Assembly: GCF_900130005.1 (NCBI RefSeq)
Contig: NZ_FQXP01000011.1
Coordinates: forward strand, 13,951-77,950
Origin: Clostridium collagenovorans DSM 3089
GTDB taxonomy: Bacteria > Bacillota > Clostridia > Clostridiales > Clostridiaceae
DNA: 64,000 bases
Direction: 5' to 3'
Shown: positions 26,384 through 35,881 of the stretch, one piece after another
Layout: every line of letters begins with the position of its first letter
How positions within the stretch are numbered: the first letter of the stretch is position 1
Made by a program: the position numbers and the translations under genes
Notes under the pieces: model-generated
What the model saw: the letters and a program-made list of their open reading frames with translations, nothing else
The model's database searches: none
What the model was told of the DNA's origin: nothing

Positions 26384-27292
26384 TTAAACTTCAAATTTTA
26401 ACACATCTTCTAAAGTTGGTAATGAGCTTTGTGCTCCTTCTTTCATAACTGTTAATGCTCCAACTCTTGATGCAAAATCCATAGCTTCTTCTATAGATTT
26501 ATTTTCTGCAAACGCTACTGCTAAAGCCCCAGTATAACTGTCTCCTGCAGCTGTAGTATCTACAGCATTTACTTTGTAAGACTTCTTAAATATGCTTCTA
26601 TCTTTATTGATATATAAGCTACCCTTTGAACCTAAAGTTACTATAAGTTCTTTAACACCTTTTTCAATCATAGTTTTAGCAGCTTTTTCTATATCCTCAT
26701 CACTCTTTATTTCTACACCACTTAAAATTTCTAATTCCGTTTCATTAGGTGTAAGTAAATCAACATTAGCAATAAGTTCATCTTCTAATTTTACTGCTGG
26801 AGCTGGATTTAATATAGTATACTTTCCTAACTCCTTTGATTTTTTTAATGCATATTTAATAGTTTCTAAAGGTGTTTCAAGTTGAAGAACTATTATATCA
26901 CTACAGTTTATTGCTTCTATACTTTTATCAATATATTCTTTATCTACCTTGAAGTTAGCTCCAGGTGCAACTACTATACTATTATCTGCATTTTTATCAA
27001 CAGTTATCATAGCAACTCCAGTAGCACATTCTTCTACACTTATATAATTAGTATTAACATTATTATTCTTTAATTGTTCCATTAATCTAACACCAAAACC
27101 ATCTGCACCAACTTTTCCGATCATGTTTACAGCTCCACCAAGTCTAGCCATTGCAACAGCTTGGTTAGCTCCTTTTCCACCAGGAACTTCATTAAAATCG
27201 CTTCCTATTAATGTCTGACCCTTTTTAGGCATATTATCAACTTTTACTACTAAATCTATATTTAAGCTTCCTATAACACATATTTTTTTCAC
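26384..27292 (-). CDS. rbsK: Ribokinase
   Basis: 302 residues with the PfkB-family signatures GGKGANQAVAMARLGG near 40 and DTTAAGDSYTGAL near 250, the latter holding the catalytic aspartate. It phosphorylates ribose at O5 after import by RbsABC. The start is GTG at 27290-27292, with AGGAGG eight bases before it; the frame is open for another 30 codons upstream but that part is not PfkB-like. It is separated from rbsDACB (32028-35817) by the hydrogenase-maturation operon and must have its own promoter. Terminator at 26306. Confidence 0.93.
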   Translation of the reverse strand: MKKICVIGSLNIDLVVKVDNMPKKGQTLIGSDFNEVPGGKGANQAVAMARLGGAVNMIGKVGADGFGVRLMEQLKNNNVNTNYISVEECATGVAMITVDKNADNSIVVAPGANFKVDKEYIDKSIEAINCSDIIVLQLETPLETIKYALKKSKELGKYTILNPAPAVKLEDELIANVDLLTPNETELEILSGVEIKSDEDIEKAAKTMIEKGVKELIVTLGSKGSLYINKDRSIFKKSYKVNAVDTTAAGDSYTGALAVAFAENKSIEEAMDFASRVGALTVMKEGAQSSLPTLEDVLKFEV

Positions 27293-27481
27293 AACATATA
27301 CCTCCTGATGAATGTAAGTTATATCAAGAATTCTCTTATACTTTTTCACATATTTATAGACTAACATATTTATACAAGTCATTCAACATTTTTCTAAGGA
27401 TTTGCTTAGTATTCGACACTATATACTCTAAATTTAGCATGGATATACCATTAACTTAGAAAGTACTATATATTTATACAT

Positions 27482-27543
27482 AAAAAACACTATTTTAATT
27501 GACTATATATTTAATAGTATATAGTTTAAAATAGTGTTTTTAT
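27482..27543. terminator. Terminator after hydF
   Basis: Perfect 15-bp arms (27484-27498 and 27526-27540) with an inner CTATATA/TATATAG stem, flanked by A and T runs. It separates hydF from rbsK. Confidence 0.85.
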
Positions 27544-27551
27544 AAAAATTT

Positions 27552-28754
27552 TTAAATTTTAGAAGTTAAAAATATTTTCTTGCTTCTTTCTAAAGTATTA
27601 GTTAAAAATGATAATACTACACCATAATTACATATAGAAACTTTATTTTCTCTACAAAGATTTATTCTATTAATTACAGTTTTTCTATTAATCATACAAG
27701 CTCCACAGTGTATTATAAACTTATACTCCTTAATATTATCTGGAAAATCATGACCTACTCTAAAATCAAAGTCTAATTCTCCACCAACATATTTATTCAG
27801 CATTTTAGGAATTTTTATCCTTCCTATATCCTCATGTGATACATTATGAGTACAGCTTTCTGAAATTAATACCTTATCACCTGGTTTTAAGCTTTTAATC
27901 GCCTCAGCTCCTTGTAGAAATTCATCTATATCACCCTTTTGTCTTGCAAACAACATAGAAAAACTAGTTAAATTAATATGCTTAGGCACTATAGCATCTA
28001 CCTTTTTAAAAGCCTGAGAATCTGTAATTACTAAGTCAATGTCTTTAATATCTTCTAAAGCCTGTGATAATTCAGTATCTCTTACTATATAACTCTTAAT
28101 TCCATGGTCTAAACAATCCCTTATGCATTGTACTTGTGGTAATATCAATCTCCCCTTTGGTGCTTCAGAATCAATTGGTACTACTAAAATAACCTTAGAG
28201 TTATATGGTAATAAATCTCCTATCAATGGTAGTTCTTCTTCATCCGCTTCTATAGTGCTTATAATTTTTTCTTTTAAATTTTCTATTCCCTCATTCTCTA
28301 ATGTAGAAATAAAAATAGCATTTTTAAAATCATCTTTAACTTTTTCAAGTCTCTCTTTACTTATCATATCTATTTTATTAAAGACCACTATATTAGGTAT
28401 AGCATACTTTTTAAATTCTAATTCCATTCTTTTAATGTCATTTGTATCAATATTATTTACATCAATAATATGAAGTGCGATATCCGTTCTCTTTAAAAAC
28501 TCAAGGGTTTTGTTCATTCTAGCTTCACCTAAAACCGAATTATCTCCCATTCCAGCTGTATCTATAAATAACACTGGTCCTATTGGTATCATTTCCATAG
28601 CTTTAGAAACAGGATCTGTTGTCGTACCCTCTTCCTCCGATACTATAGCTACTTCTTGTCCAACTAACTTATTTATTAAAGATGACTTTCCTACATTAGT
28701 ATTTCCATAAATGACTATGTGCTTTCTATTTGAATTAGGTGTATTATTCATCAT
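27552..28754 (-). CDS. hydF: [FeFe]-hydrogenase maturation GTPase HydF
   Basis: 400 residues. The N-terminal G domain has the P-loop GNTNVGKSS (17-25), DTAG near 60 and NKID. The C-terminal part carries the cysteine/histidine ligands of the [4Fe-4S] cluster (SESCTHN and HCGACM, Cys350 and Cys353). HydF is the scaffold that receives the diiron subcluster made by HydE and HydG and delivers it to the hydrogenase. ATG ATG start with AAGGAG upstream; only 7 bases after hydG. Last gene of the operon. Confidence 0.95.
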   Translation of the reverse strand: MMNNTPNSNRKHIVIYGNTNVGKSSLINKLVGQEVAIVSEEEGTTTDPVSKAMEMIPIGPVLFIDTAGMGDNSVLGEARMNKTLEFLKRTDIALHIIDVNNIDTNDIKRMELEFKKYAIPNIVVFNKIDMISKERLEKVKDDFKNAIFISTLENEGIENLKEKIISTIEADEEELPLIGDLLPYNSKVILVVPIDSEAPKGRLILPQVQCIRDCLDHGIKSYIVRDTELSQALEDIKDIDLVITDSQAFKKVDAIVPKHINLTSFSMLFARQKGDIDEFLQGAEAIKSLKPGDKVLISESCTHNVSHEDIGRIKIPKMLNKYVGGELDFDFRVGHDFPDNIKEYKFIIHCGACMINRKTVINRINLCRENKVSICNYGVVLSFLTNTLERSKKIFLTSKI

Positions 28755-28761
28755 TAACTCC

Positions 28762-30138
28762 TTATAAATATAAATCCCTTTGACCTTGCTTTAACTTTTC
28801 AAGATTTGAAAGGAATAACTCTTTAATATCCTCTCTCTTCATATTGTTTGCTTCTCTTCTAACCAATTCCTCTGCTTTTTTCTGTAACTCTTCATCGCCG
28901 TAATCTAAAGCATATTCAATTAATGTTGTCATAGCATTCGGCTCACAAACATATTGTATATCCCCTGATTTAGCAAGTTTCATAAATCTTTCACCTGTTC
29001 TACCTTTTCTGTAACATGCTGTACAATAACTTGGAATATATCCATCTTCTATTAGCTCTCTAATAACTTCAATAGGACTTCTTTCATCTGAAGTTTCAAA
29101 TTGATTTACATTGTGACCTTCTTCTCTCTCTTTGTAACCACCAACCCCTGTACTAGAGCCAGCACTCATCTGAGAAACACCGTACCTTAATAGCTCTTTT
29201 CTCATTTTAGCTTCTTCTCTAGTAGATAAAATTAATCCTGTAAATGGTACGGCTATTCTAATTATAGCTACTATTTTCTTAAACATCTCGTCATCTAAAA
29301 GATGAGGAAACTCTTCTAAGGATACTCCTTTAGCTGGTCTAAGTCTTGGAACTGAAATAGTGTGGAATCCAACTCCAAACTTCTCCTCAAGATGCTCATT
29401 GTGAATCATAAGTCCAAGTACTTCAAATTTAGGATCAGCAAGTCCAAATAAAACACCAGCTCCAACATCATCAACCTTTGCTTCCATAGCTCTATCAAAA
29501 GCTGTTAAATGATACTCATAATTTCCCTTAAGACACTTAGGATGTACTTTATCAAAAATATCCTTATCATAAGTTTCCTGGAAAAGTATGTATGTTCCTA
29601 TTCCAGCATCCTTAAGCATTTTGTACTCATCAACTGTTGTAGCTGCAATATTTACATTAACTCTTCTAATCTCTCCATTATCCTTTTGAGTCTTATAAAT
29701 AGTTTTTAAGCACTCTAAAACATATTCAATAGGAGCATTAACTGGATCTTCTCCTAATTCTAGAGCTAATCTTTTATGACCCATTTTTTCTAATATTTTA
29801 ACTTCCTCTGCAACCTCTTCTTGAGTTAATTTTCTTCTTTTAAATGAATTACATTTATGGTATCCACAATAAATACAGTTATTTACACAGTAATCACTTA
29901 CATATAAAGGTGCAAATAAAACTATTCTTTTTCCGTATATAGATTTTTTTATCTCTCCAGCTAATTTATACATTTCATCTAATTGCTGCTTATCTTCTAT
30001 TTGTAATAATACTGCAATATCTTCATGCTTTAATCCTTCTCTTTTTTTAGCTTTTTCTAAAACAGCTTGTACATCTTCCCTTGTAGCATTTTTTGCCTTT
30101 TCAAGTAATCCTTCTATATAATTTTTATCTATAAACAT
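28762..30138 (-). CDS. hydG: [FeFe]-hydrogenase maturase HydG (tyrosine lyase)
   Basis: 458 residues. The radical SAM motif is Cys84-x3-Cys88-x2-Cys91 (CVNNCIYC). The C-terminal auxiliary cluster motif is Cys372-x2-Cys375-x22-Cys398 (CTACYRKGRTGERFM...C), which marks HydG rather than ThiH. It splits tyrosine to give the CO and CN ligands on iron. AAGGAGA site upstream; five bases after hydE. Confidence 0.95.
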   Translation of the reverse strand: MFIDKNYIEGLLEKAKNATREDVQAVLEKAKKREGLKHEDIAVLLQIEDKQQLDEMYKLAGEIKKSIYGKRIVLFAPLYVSDYCVNNCIYCGYHKCNSFKRRKLTQEEVAEEVKILEKMGHKRLALELGEDPVNAPIEYVLECLKTIYKTQKDNGEIRRVNVNIAATTVDEYKMLKDAGIGTYILFQETYDKDIFDKVHPKCLKGNYEYHLTAFDRAMEAKVDDVGAGVLFGLADPKFEVLGLMIHNEHLEEKFGVGFHTISVPRLRPAKGVSLEEFPHLLDDEMFKKIVAIIRIAVPFTGLILSTREEAKMRKELLRYGVSQMSAGSSTGVGGYKEREEGHNVNQFETSDERSPIEVIRELIEDGYIPSYCTACYRKGRTGERFMKLAKSGDIQYVCEPNAMTTLIEYALDYGDEELQKKAEELVRREANNMKREDIKELFLSNLEKLKQGQRDLYL

Positions 30139-30142
30139 AACA

Positions 30143-31195
30143 TTATCTCCTTGTCCAATTTATATTGTCGCCTCTACCAACTTCAACTTTAAATCCTGTT
30201 CTATTTATTCTATTTTCAATACATTTTCTACACTCTGCTGCTTCATCACCAGTACATATCTTCCCATCATATAAAGAATATTTTTCTCTTACCGTAGTTG
30301 GTGAAAGATTCGGCATAACTACATTTGCACCTGCTCTTATTCCCTTTTCTCTTCCTAAGGGATCTATACTTCCAAGTGCTGTAGTTGAAGGTAGTAGCAC
30401 ATTAGGTAATAGTAATCTAACTAAAGCAAGCATTGTTGTAGTATTTTCAACTGTTCCAGCTTGTTCATCTTTCAATTCTGTGTCTTTATGTGGTATAAAA
30501 GGACCAATTCCACACATATGCGGCTCTAATTCTTTTAAATACATTAAGTCATTTACTAAATCTTCATTGGTTTGCCCTGGTAAACCTACCATAAAACCAG
30601 CACCTATTTGATACCCTATTTTTTTCAAGTCATTTAAGCACTTTCTTCTATTTTCAAAACTAGCATTAGGATGAAACTTCTCATATAATTTCTTAGTTGC
30701 TGTCTCATGTCTTAAAAGATATCTATCTGCCCCTGCTTTAAACATCTTTTCATAGGACTCATAGCTTCTTTCTCCAATAGATAAGGTAATTGCATTTTCA
30801 GGATACTTCTTTTTTATCTTACTTATTATTTCTACCATTACCTCATCAGTAAAATACGGGTCCTCTCCACCCTGAAGTACATAAGTTTTATATCCCAGTT
30901 TATCCCCTAAATCTGCACATTCTAAAATCTCATCTATGGTCAATCTATATCTATCTGCATTTTTATTTTCAGCTCTTATTCCACAGTAAACACAATTTCT
31001 TTTACAATAATTTGTGAATTCAATTAATCCTCTCATATAAACCGTATTTCCATAAGTTTTCATTCTAGTTTTATGAGCCTTTTCTAATAAGTATCTCTTA
31101 CTTTCTATATCTAAATTATCTAATATATATATAAGTTCTTCTCTTTCACAGCTATTATTTTCATATAGCTTATCAATAGTTTTAAAGATATCCAT
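30143..31195 (-). CDS. hydE: [FeFe]-hydrogenase maturase HydE
   Basis: 350 residues. The radical SAM motif is Cys64-x3-Cys68-x2-Cys71 (CKRNCVYC). QGGEDPYF and GIGPFIPHKDTEL are typical of HydE. Cysteines near the C-terminus (CTGDEAAECRKC) recall the optional second cluster. HydE works on the iron-cysteine product of HydG on the way to the diiron centre. It starts three bases after the TM1266-family gene. Confidence 0.94.
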   Translation of the reverse strand: MDIFKTIDKLYENNSCEREELIYILDNLDIESKRYLLEKAHKTRMKTYGNTVYMRGLIEFTNYCKRNCVYCGIRAENKNADRYRLTIDEILECADLGDKLGYKTYVLQGGEDPYFTDEVMVEIISKIKKKYPENAITLSIGERSYESYEKMFKAGADRYLLRHETATKKLYEKFHPNASFENRRKCLNDLKKIGYQIGAGFMVGLPGQTNEDLVNDLMYLKELEPHMCGIGPFIPHKDTELKDEQAGTVENTTTMLALVRLLLPNVLLPSTTALGSIDPLGREKGIRAGANVVMPNLSPTTVREKYSLYDGKICTGDEAAECRKCIENRINRTGFKVEVGRGDNINWTRR

Positions 31196-31198
31196 AAA

Positions 31199-31447
31199 CT
31201 AAATCTCCTTTTTAGCTATGGCAATTTTTACAGTTACTCCATTTATATTTCCTAATTTTCCTGTTAAACTGTTTATTTCATCTACTTCTCCAGTAACTGT
31301 TACGGATATAACTGATATTCCCTCCTCAAAAGGAATACCCATTCTTCCTCTTACACTTCCTCTAAACATGGAAATAACATCATTAAATTCTTGTTGACAT
31401 TGACTTGGATTTTCTAAAATTGCACTTATTACAGCTATTTTCGCCAT
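31199..31447 (-). CDS. TM1266-family iron-only hydrogenase system regulator
   Basis: 82 residues from the ATG at 31447, which has GAAGGGAG five bases upstream (a TTG at 31462 would extend it without a site). MAKIAVISAILE, GRMGIPFEEGISVISVTV and the ferredoxin-like beta-alpha-beta pattern match the small NikR-like/ACT-like family that is regularly found at the head of hydEGF operons and called a putative regulator. It is the first gene of this operon, after the attenuator at 31466-31565. Confidence 0.9.
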   Translation of the reverse strand: MAKIAVISAILENPSQCQQEFNDVISMFRGSVRGRMGIPFEEGISVISVTVTGEVDEINSLTGKLGNINGVTVKIAIAKKEI

Positions 31448-31465
31448 AGTAACTCCCTTCAAATT

Positions 31466-31493
31466 AAAAAAACTCCATTCTAATCGAATGAAG
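31466..31493 (-). terminator. Leader terminator upstream of the hyd operon
   Basis: Minus-strand CTTCATTC and GAATGGAG (8 bp, one G-U) around GATTA, followed by seven Ts (plus-strand 31466-31472), only 19 bases before the first start codon. Its place between promoter and gene marks it as an attenuator rather than an end-of-operon terminator. Confidence 0.75.
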
Positions 31494-31565
31494 CTTAAAG
31501 TTACTTAACACAAATATAACCTGATGTAAAATCAAGTTTTTTCCTCTAGCTTCTGTCAGATTAGA
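31479..31565 (-). promoter_or_regulatory. Predicted antiterminator in the hyd leader
   Basis: Two blocks pair over long range in the minus-strand RNA: TCTAATC (31559-31565) with GATTAGA (31479-31485), and GAAGCT (31548-31553) with AGCTTC (31490-31495). Both downstream partners overlap the terminator stem-loop, so this helix and the terminator exclude each other. A small hairpin CTTGAT/ATCAGG sits in the enclosed loop. I recognise no known riboswitch class. Confidence 0.55.
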
Positions 31566-31656
31566 TTTCTCTTTTCTGTTAGAATTTTTTTAATTTATTT
31601 TTTTATTTATACCTCATATAAAAAGATTTATTCTCTTTGTATAAGCTATTTAATTC

Positions 31657-31665
31657 ATTATATCA
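31657..31665 (-). promoter_or_regulatory. Extended -10 promoter of the hyd operon
   Basis: TGATATAAT on the minus strand is a TGnTATAAT extended -10 box; there is no good -35. Transcription would start near 31650 and give a leader of about 200 bases. The rest of the gap up to 31964 is AT-rich, apart from the dispersed repeat at 31841-31908. Confidence 0.45.
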
Positions 31666-31964
31666 TATAAATTCATAATATTTAAAATATAATATTTTTT
31701 AATTTAACCCTATTTTCGTAAAATTTTTCTACTTTATCTTGTTTTTTCTTGGTTTTTTATACATTAATTTAATTTTTACATAAAATTTCTAGTTTTATTT
31801 TAACTTTCAAAATAAGTTCTCACTTATTTTGAAATATATACTTTATAATATTACAACTTCACTATAATACCTTAGTTACCTCTCAATATTTCACTCTAAA
31901 GTTATAAATCAAATACAAACTCTTTAATTACAGCTGTATAATATTAAATTTTATTATAAAATAC

Positions 31965-32014
31965 AAAAGAGGTTTCTATTAATTTTAATATATAAAACTA
32001 ATAGAAACCTCTTT
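31965..32014 (-). terminator. Terminator after rbsB
   Basis: Perfect 16-bp arms (31966-31981 and 31999-32014) around a 17-base loop, just after the rbsB stop. Confidence 0.82.
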
Positions 32015-32027
32015 AACTATCTATACT

Positions 32028-32933
32028 TTAATTTTTATCTTCTCTAGAAACTAGTTTTAGTTCTACAGGAATAAATTTATCCACAATTTTTCCATTTAAT
32101 ACTGAATCCACTGCATCTACTGCAGTTTTACCTATTAATAAAGGCTGTTGTGCAACTGTTGCAGCCATCTTCCCTTGCTTAACAGAATTAACAGCATCCT
32201 CTGTAGCATCAAATCCTACAACTAAAATATCTGTTCTTCCTTCATCTTCTATAGCTTTCATAGCACCTAATGCCATCTCATCATTTTGTGCAAATACAGC
32301 ATCTATTCCACTTTTAGATTGAAGTATATTCTCCATTACAGTAAGTCCTTTAGTTCTATCAAAATCAGCACTTTGCTTAGATATTATATTTATAGAACTT
32401 TCTGCAATACCATCTTCAAAGCCTTTTCCTCTATCTCTTGTAGCAGATGAACCTGCTAATCCTTCAAGCTCAACTATATTTCCAACACCACCAAGTTGAT
32501 CTATAACATACTTAGCAGCCATACCGCCACCCGCTATATTATTAGAAGCTATGTGAGATACAACTTCTCCTCCATTAGCTACTCTATCAACAGTCATAAC
32601 TGGTAAATTAGAGTTATTAGCAATCATAACTGATGCAACTGCTGAGTCAGAATCTACTGGATTTAAAAGTACCATAGAAACATTTTTAACACTTATGTCT
32701 TCCATATTAGAAACTTCTTTTGCAGGGTCATTTTGAGAATCTAAAACAACTACTTCATATCCAAGTTCCTTAGCTCTATTTTCTACACCCGTTTTTAAAT
32801 CCACAAAGAATGGATTATTTAAAGTAGAAACTATAAGACCTATTTTTTTACTTCCACTTTCTTGACTTCCACATCCAATTAAACTTAAACTAGTTATTAT
32901 TATAACCATTATTATAGAAAGAAACTTTTTCAT
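32028..32933 (-). CDS. rbsB: Ribose ABC transporter substrate-binding lipoprotein
   Basis: 301 residues. The signal peptide ends in LSLIGC, with the lipid-modified cysteine at about 21. The mature part is a sugar-binding fold of the RbsB type (LIVSTLNNPFFVDLKTGVE, VFAQNDEMALGAMKAIE, VVGFDATEDAVNSVKQG). It captures ribose for RbsA and RbsC, encoded just upstream. Last gene of rbsDACB. Confidence 0.92.
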   Translation of the reverse strand: MKKFLSIIMVIIITSLSLIGCGSQESGSKKIGLIVSTLNNPFFVDLKTGVENRAKELGYEVVVLDSQNDPAKEVSNMEDISVKNVSMVLLNPVDSDSAVASVMIANNSNLPVMTVDRVANGGEVVSHIASNNIAGGGMAAKYVIDQLGGVGNIVELEGLAGSSATRDRGKGFEDGIAESSINIISKQSADFDRTKGLTVMENILQSKSGIDAVFAQNDEMALGAMKAIEDEGRTDILVVGFDATEDAVNSVKQGKMAATVAQQPLLIGKTAVDAVDSVLNGKIVDKFIPVELKLVSREDKN

Positions 32934-32949
32934 ATCATCTCTTCCTTTC

Positions 32950-33927
32950 TTAATTACTTTTTCTATCTAAAAGTACTGCTATTAAAATTACTATACCCTT
33001 AACTATCATTTGATAATAAGATGATACATCTAATATATTTAATGCATTACTTAATACACCAATTATCAAAGCACCTATTATTGTTCCTGTTATTTTACCC
33101 TTACCACCTGAAAGACTTGTACCACCAAGAACTACAGCTGCTATTGCATCCAATTCATATCCTGTACCTGCTGTTGGTTGTGCTGAGTATAATCTAGAAG
33201 TTATTATTACCCCTGCTATTGCTGCTAATATACCACTTATTGTATATACCCATATCTTTATTTTATCTGTACTAATTCCTGATAACTTTGTTGCTTCTTC
33301 ATTTGATCCTAAAGCATAAGTATATCTTCCTGTTTTAGTACTATTAAGTATATAAAAACATACTATAAATACCAAAACCATTATAATTACTGGAGCAGGA
33401 ATGCCAAGTATGCTACCCCCACCGATTTTACCAAAAGACATAGCAATATCATTGCTTCCTAAGGTAATAGGTTTACCATCTGTAAAAACTAAAGTTGCAC
33501 CTCTAAGTATAGTCATTGTTGCAAGTGTTGCTATAAATGGCTGTAACTTTCCTTTTGATATTACAATTCCATTTAAAAATCCTACTAAAGCTCCACCTAA
33601 AATAGCTACTATAACAGCTATGATTATACTATGCCCACCTACTAATAAACTAGCTGCAAAAGCTCCGCTAATAGCTAGTATTGATCCTACAGAAAGATCT
33701 ATACCTCCTGTTAAAATGACAAAAGTCATACCAGCTGCTATTATAGCATTAACAGAAGTTTGCTTAAGTACATTTAAAATATTTTTTGTACTTAAAAATG
33801 CTGGGCTAAGTATTGATACTACAACTACTAATAATATTAACCCCACTAAGGATTTATACTTTATAATAAGTTCTTTAAAATCTATCTTATTAGATTTAGT
33901 TTTCTCCATAGCTTGTGATTCTTTCAT
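32950..33927 (-). CDS. rbsC: Ribose ABC transporter permease
   Basis: 325 residues with eight to ten membrane helices. GMTFVILTGGIDLSVGSILA, GFLNGIVISKGKLQPFIATL and AAVVLGGTSLSGGKG are the signatures of the RbsC/AraH permease family. It lies three bases after rbsA with a strong AAGGAGG site inside the gap and gene end. A homodimer forms the membrane channel. Confidence 0.93.
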   Translation of the reverse strand: MKESQAMEKTKSNKIDFKELIIKYKSLVGLILLVVVVSILSPAFLSTKNILNVLKQTSVNAIIAAGMTFVILTGGIDLSVGSILAISGAFAASLLVGGHSIIIAVIVAILGGALVGFLNGIVISKGKLQPFIATLATMTILRGATLVFTDGKPITLGSNDIAMSFGKIGGGSILGIPAPVIIMVLVFIVCFYILNSTKTGRYTYALGSNEEATKLSGISTDKIKIWVYTISGILAAIAGVIITSRLYSAQPTAGTGYELDAIAAVVLGGTSLSGGKGKITGTIIGALIIGVLSNALNILDVSSYYQMIVKGIVILIAVLLDRKSN

Positions 33928-33930
33928 TGT

Positions 33931-35421
33931 TTATGCCTCCTTTGATGCAACAGCGCATTTTAATATAGCCTCTTGAGTTGCTGACTTTCTATCAAATTCA
34001 CCTGTTACTCTACCTTGATTTAAAACTATAATTCTATCACTTAATCCTAATATCTCAGGCATTTCAGAAGATATCATAATTACAGCTTTACCTTTACTTT
34101 TGTATTCATTTATAAGGTCATATATTTCCTTTTTAGCACCAACATCTACTCCACGAGTAGGTTCATCTAATATAAGAACTTCTGGTTCAGTCATAAGTGC
34201 TTTAGCTATAGCTACCTTTTGCTGATTTCCACCGCTCAAATTTCTTATTAATTGATTTTCACTTGGAGTTTTTATACTCATTTTCTTTATATAATCTTTT
34301 ACAACTTCTGCTTCCTTTTTCTTATCAACCTTAAAGAAATTAGATATTTTATCTAAAGATGATATAGTCATATTTTCTTTAATAGAAAGATCTAAAATTA
34401 ATCCATCTCCCTTTCTATCTTCTGAAACATAAGCTATTTTATTTTTCAATCCATCTTTAGATGTTTTGTTTTCTATTTCATTATTATTAATATACATTCT
34501 TCCACTGGTCCTTTTAAAACGACCATATAAAGTTTTAGCAAGATCTGTTCTACCTGCACCCATAAGTCCAGATATTCCTAATATTTCACCACTTCTAACT
34601 TCAAAGGATATATCATGTATTAAATGATTAGTAAGATTATCAACCTTAAGTATCACATCACCTATCTCATTGTTAACTCTTGGAAATTGATCTGTAAGCT
34701 TTCTTCCCACCATCATTTCAATCATCGTATCTTCATCTATATTTTCAACTTCTTCTTGACCTATATATTTTCCGTCCCTTAGAACAGTTATATAATCACA
34801 AACCTCAAAAATCTCCTTCAACCTATGAGATATGTAAACTATAGCCTTTCCTTCATTTTTAAGCTCATTTATAACTTTAAATAAACTAGCTGTTTCTCTT
34901 TCTGTAAGAGCATCAGTAGGCTCGTCCATAATAATAATTTGAGCTTCTAAAGATAAGGCCTTTGCTATTTCAACCATTTGTTGTTGTGCTACACTTAACT
35001 CTTCAACTAATACTCTAGAACTTATAGATATATTTAGTCTTTTTAATAGCTTGTCCGCATCACCATAAATTTTATCAAAATCTATTTTAAAGCCTTTTTT
35101 AGGTTCTCTTCCTAAGAAGATATTCTCTCCTATAGTTAGATCCTTAACTAAATTAAGTTCTTGATGTATTATAGCTATTCCTTTTTCGGCAGCATCCTTT
35201 GGCCCTTTAATATCTTCTAAATTACCTTTATAAAATATTTCTCCACCATCTTTTTTATAAACTCCACTTAATATTTTCATAAGTGTAGACTTACCAGCAC
35301 CATTCTCACCCATAAGTCCCATAACTTTTCCTTCCCAAAGCTCTAAATTAACTCCATCTAAAGCCTTTACTCCTGGGAATTTCTTAAGGATATTTTTCAT
35401 TTGAAGAATAGGTTTTTCCAT
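33931..35421 (-). CDS. rbsA: Ribose ABC transporter ATP-binding protein (double ATPase)
   Basis: 496 residues with two ATPase domains, the usual RbsA plan. The first has Walker A GENGAGKST near 39-47 and signature LSVAQQQ. The second (from about 250) has a degenerate Walker A (GLMGAGRTD) but a clear signature LSGGNQQK and Walker B LILDEPTRGVD, the known asymmetry of the family. Its ATG follows directly on the rbsD stop. Confidence 0.94.
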   Translation of the reverse strand: MEKPILQMKNILKKFPGVKALDGVNLELWEGKVMGLMGENGAGKSTLMKILSGVYKKDGGEIFYKGNLEDIKGPKDAAEKGIAIIHQELNLVKDLTIGENIFLGREPKKGFKIDFDKIYGDADKLLKRLNISISSRVLVEELSVAQQQMVEIAKALSLEAQIIIMDEPTDALTERETASLFKVINELKNEGKAIVYISHRLKEIFEVCDYITVLRDGKYIGQEEVENIDEDTMIEMMVGRKLTDQFPRVNNEIGDVILKVDNLTNHLIHDISFEVRSGEILGISGLMGAGRTDLAKTLYGRFKRTSGRMYINNNEIENKTSKDGLKNKIAYVSEDRKGDGLILDLSIKENMTISSLDKISNFFKVDKKKEAEVVKDYIKKMSIKTPSENQLIRNLSGGNQQKVAIAKALMTEPEVLILDEPTRGVDVGAKKEIYDLINEYKSKGKAVIMISSEMPEILGLSDRIIVLNQGRVTGEFDRKSATQEAILKCAVASKEA

Positions 35422-35817
35422 TTAAAACACCACTCCCGATTTTAGTATTATGTTAGAATAAGGAGTACACTCTCCCGTTCTCACTACAGCCTTAGAAGTC
35501 TTAGTTAACTCCTTGAACTCTTCATGAGAAATTTTAATTATATTTATATTTTTAAATCTCTTTTTTATTTCTTCATACATCTCTGCATTTTTATCTTCAA
35601 TTTCACTAGCTATTATTATTTCTTCAACACATAGTTCTTCAAGTACTGTATCTAGAGTTTCTAAAAAAGATGGAACTCCATACTTAAGTGCTAAATCAAT
35701 ACGTTGAACATTATCCGGTATTGGTAATCCACAATCTCCTATGGTTAAACTATCAGTATGACCTAATTTTGAAACCACATAAGATATTTCACTGTTTATC
35801 AACTTAGTTTTTCTCAT
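35422..35817 (-). CDS. rbsD: D-ribose pyranase
   Basis: 131 residues. [17 protein letters not shown] near the N-terminus, with the catalytic histidine and aspartate, and the C-terminal [17 protein letters not shown] are RbsD signatures. It interconverts the pyranose and furanose forms of ribose so ribokinase can use it. First gene of the rbs operon; no rbsR-type repressor gene is adjacent. Confidence 0.95.
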   Translation of the reverse strand: MRKTKLINSEISYVVSKLGHTDSLTIGDCGLPIPDNVQRIDLALKYGVPSFLETLDTVLEELCVEEIIIASEIEDKNAEMYEEIKKRFKNINIIKISHEEFKELTKTSKAVVRTGECTPYSNIILKSGVVF

Positions 35818-35881
35818 TTTTTTACCTCTTAAAGTTTATATATTAATTACTTACTTAAACTCTTTATGTGTAATATATATT

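Noticed and set aside
31448..31660. Known riboswitch classes or a Rex operator in the hyd leader
   Set aside because: No conserved core was recognised; only a partial TTGTGTTAA half-site is present.
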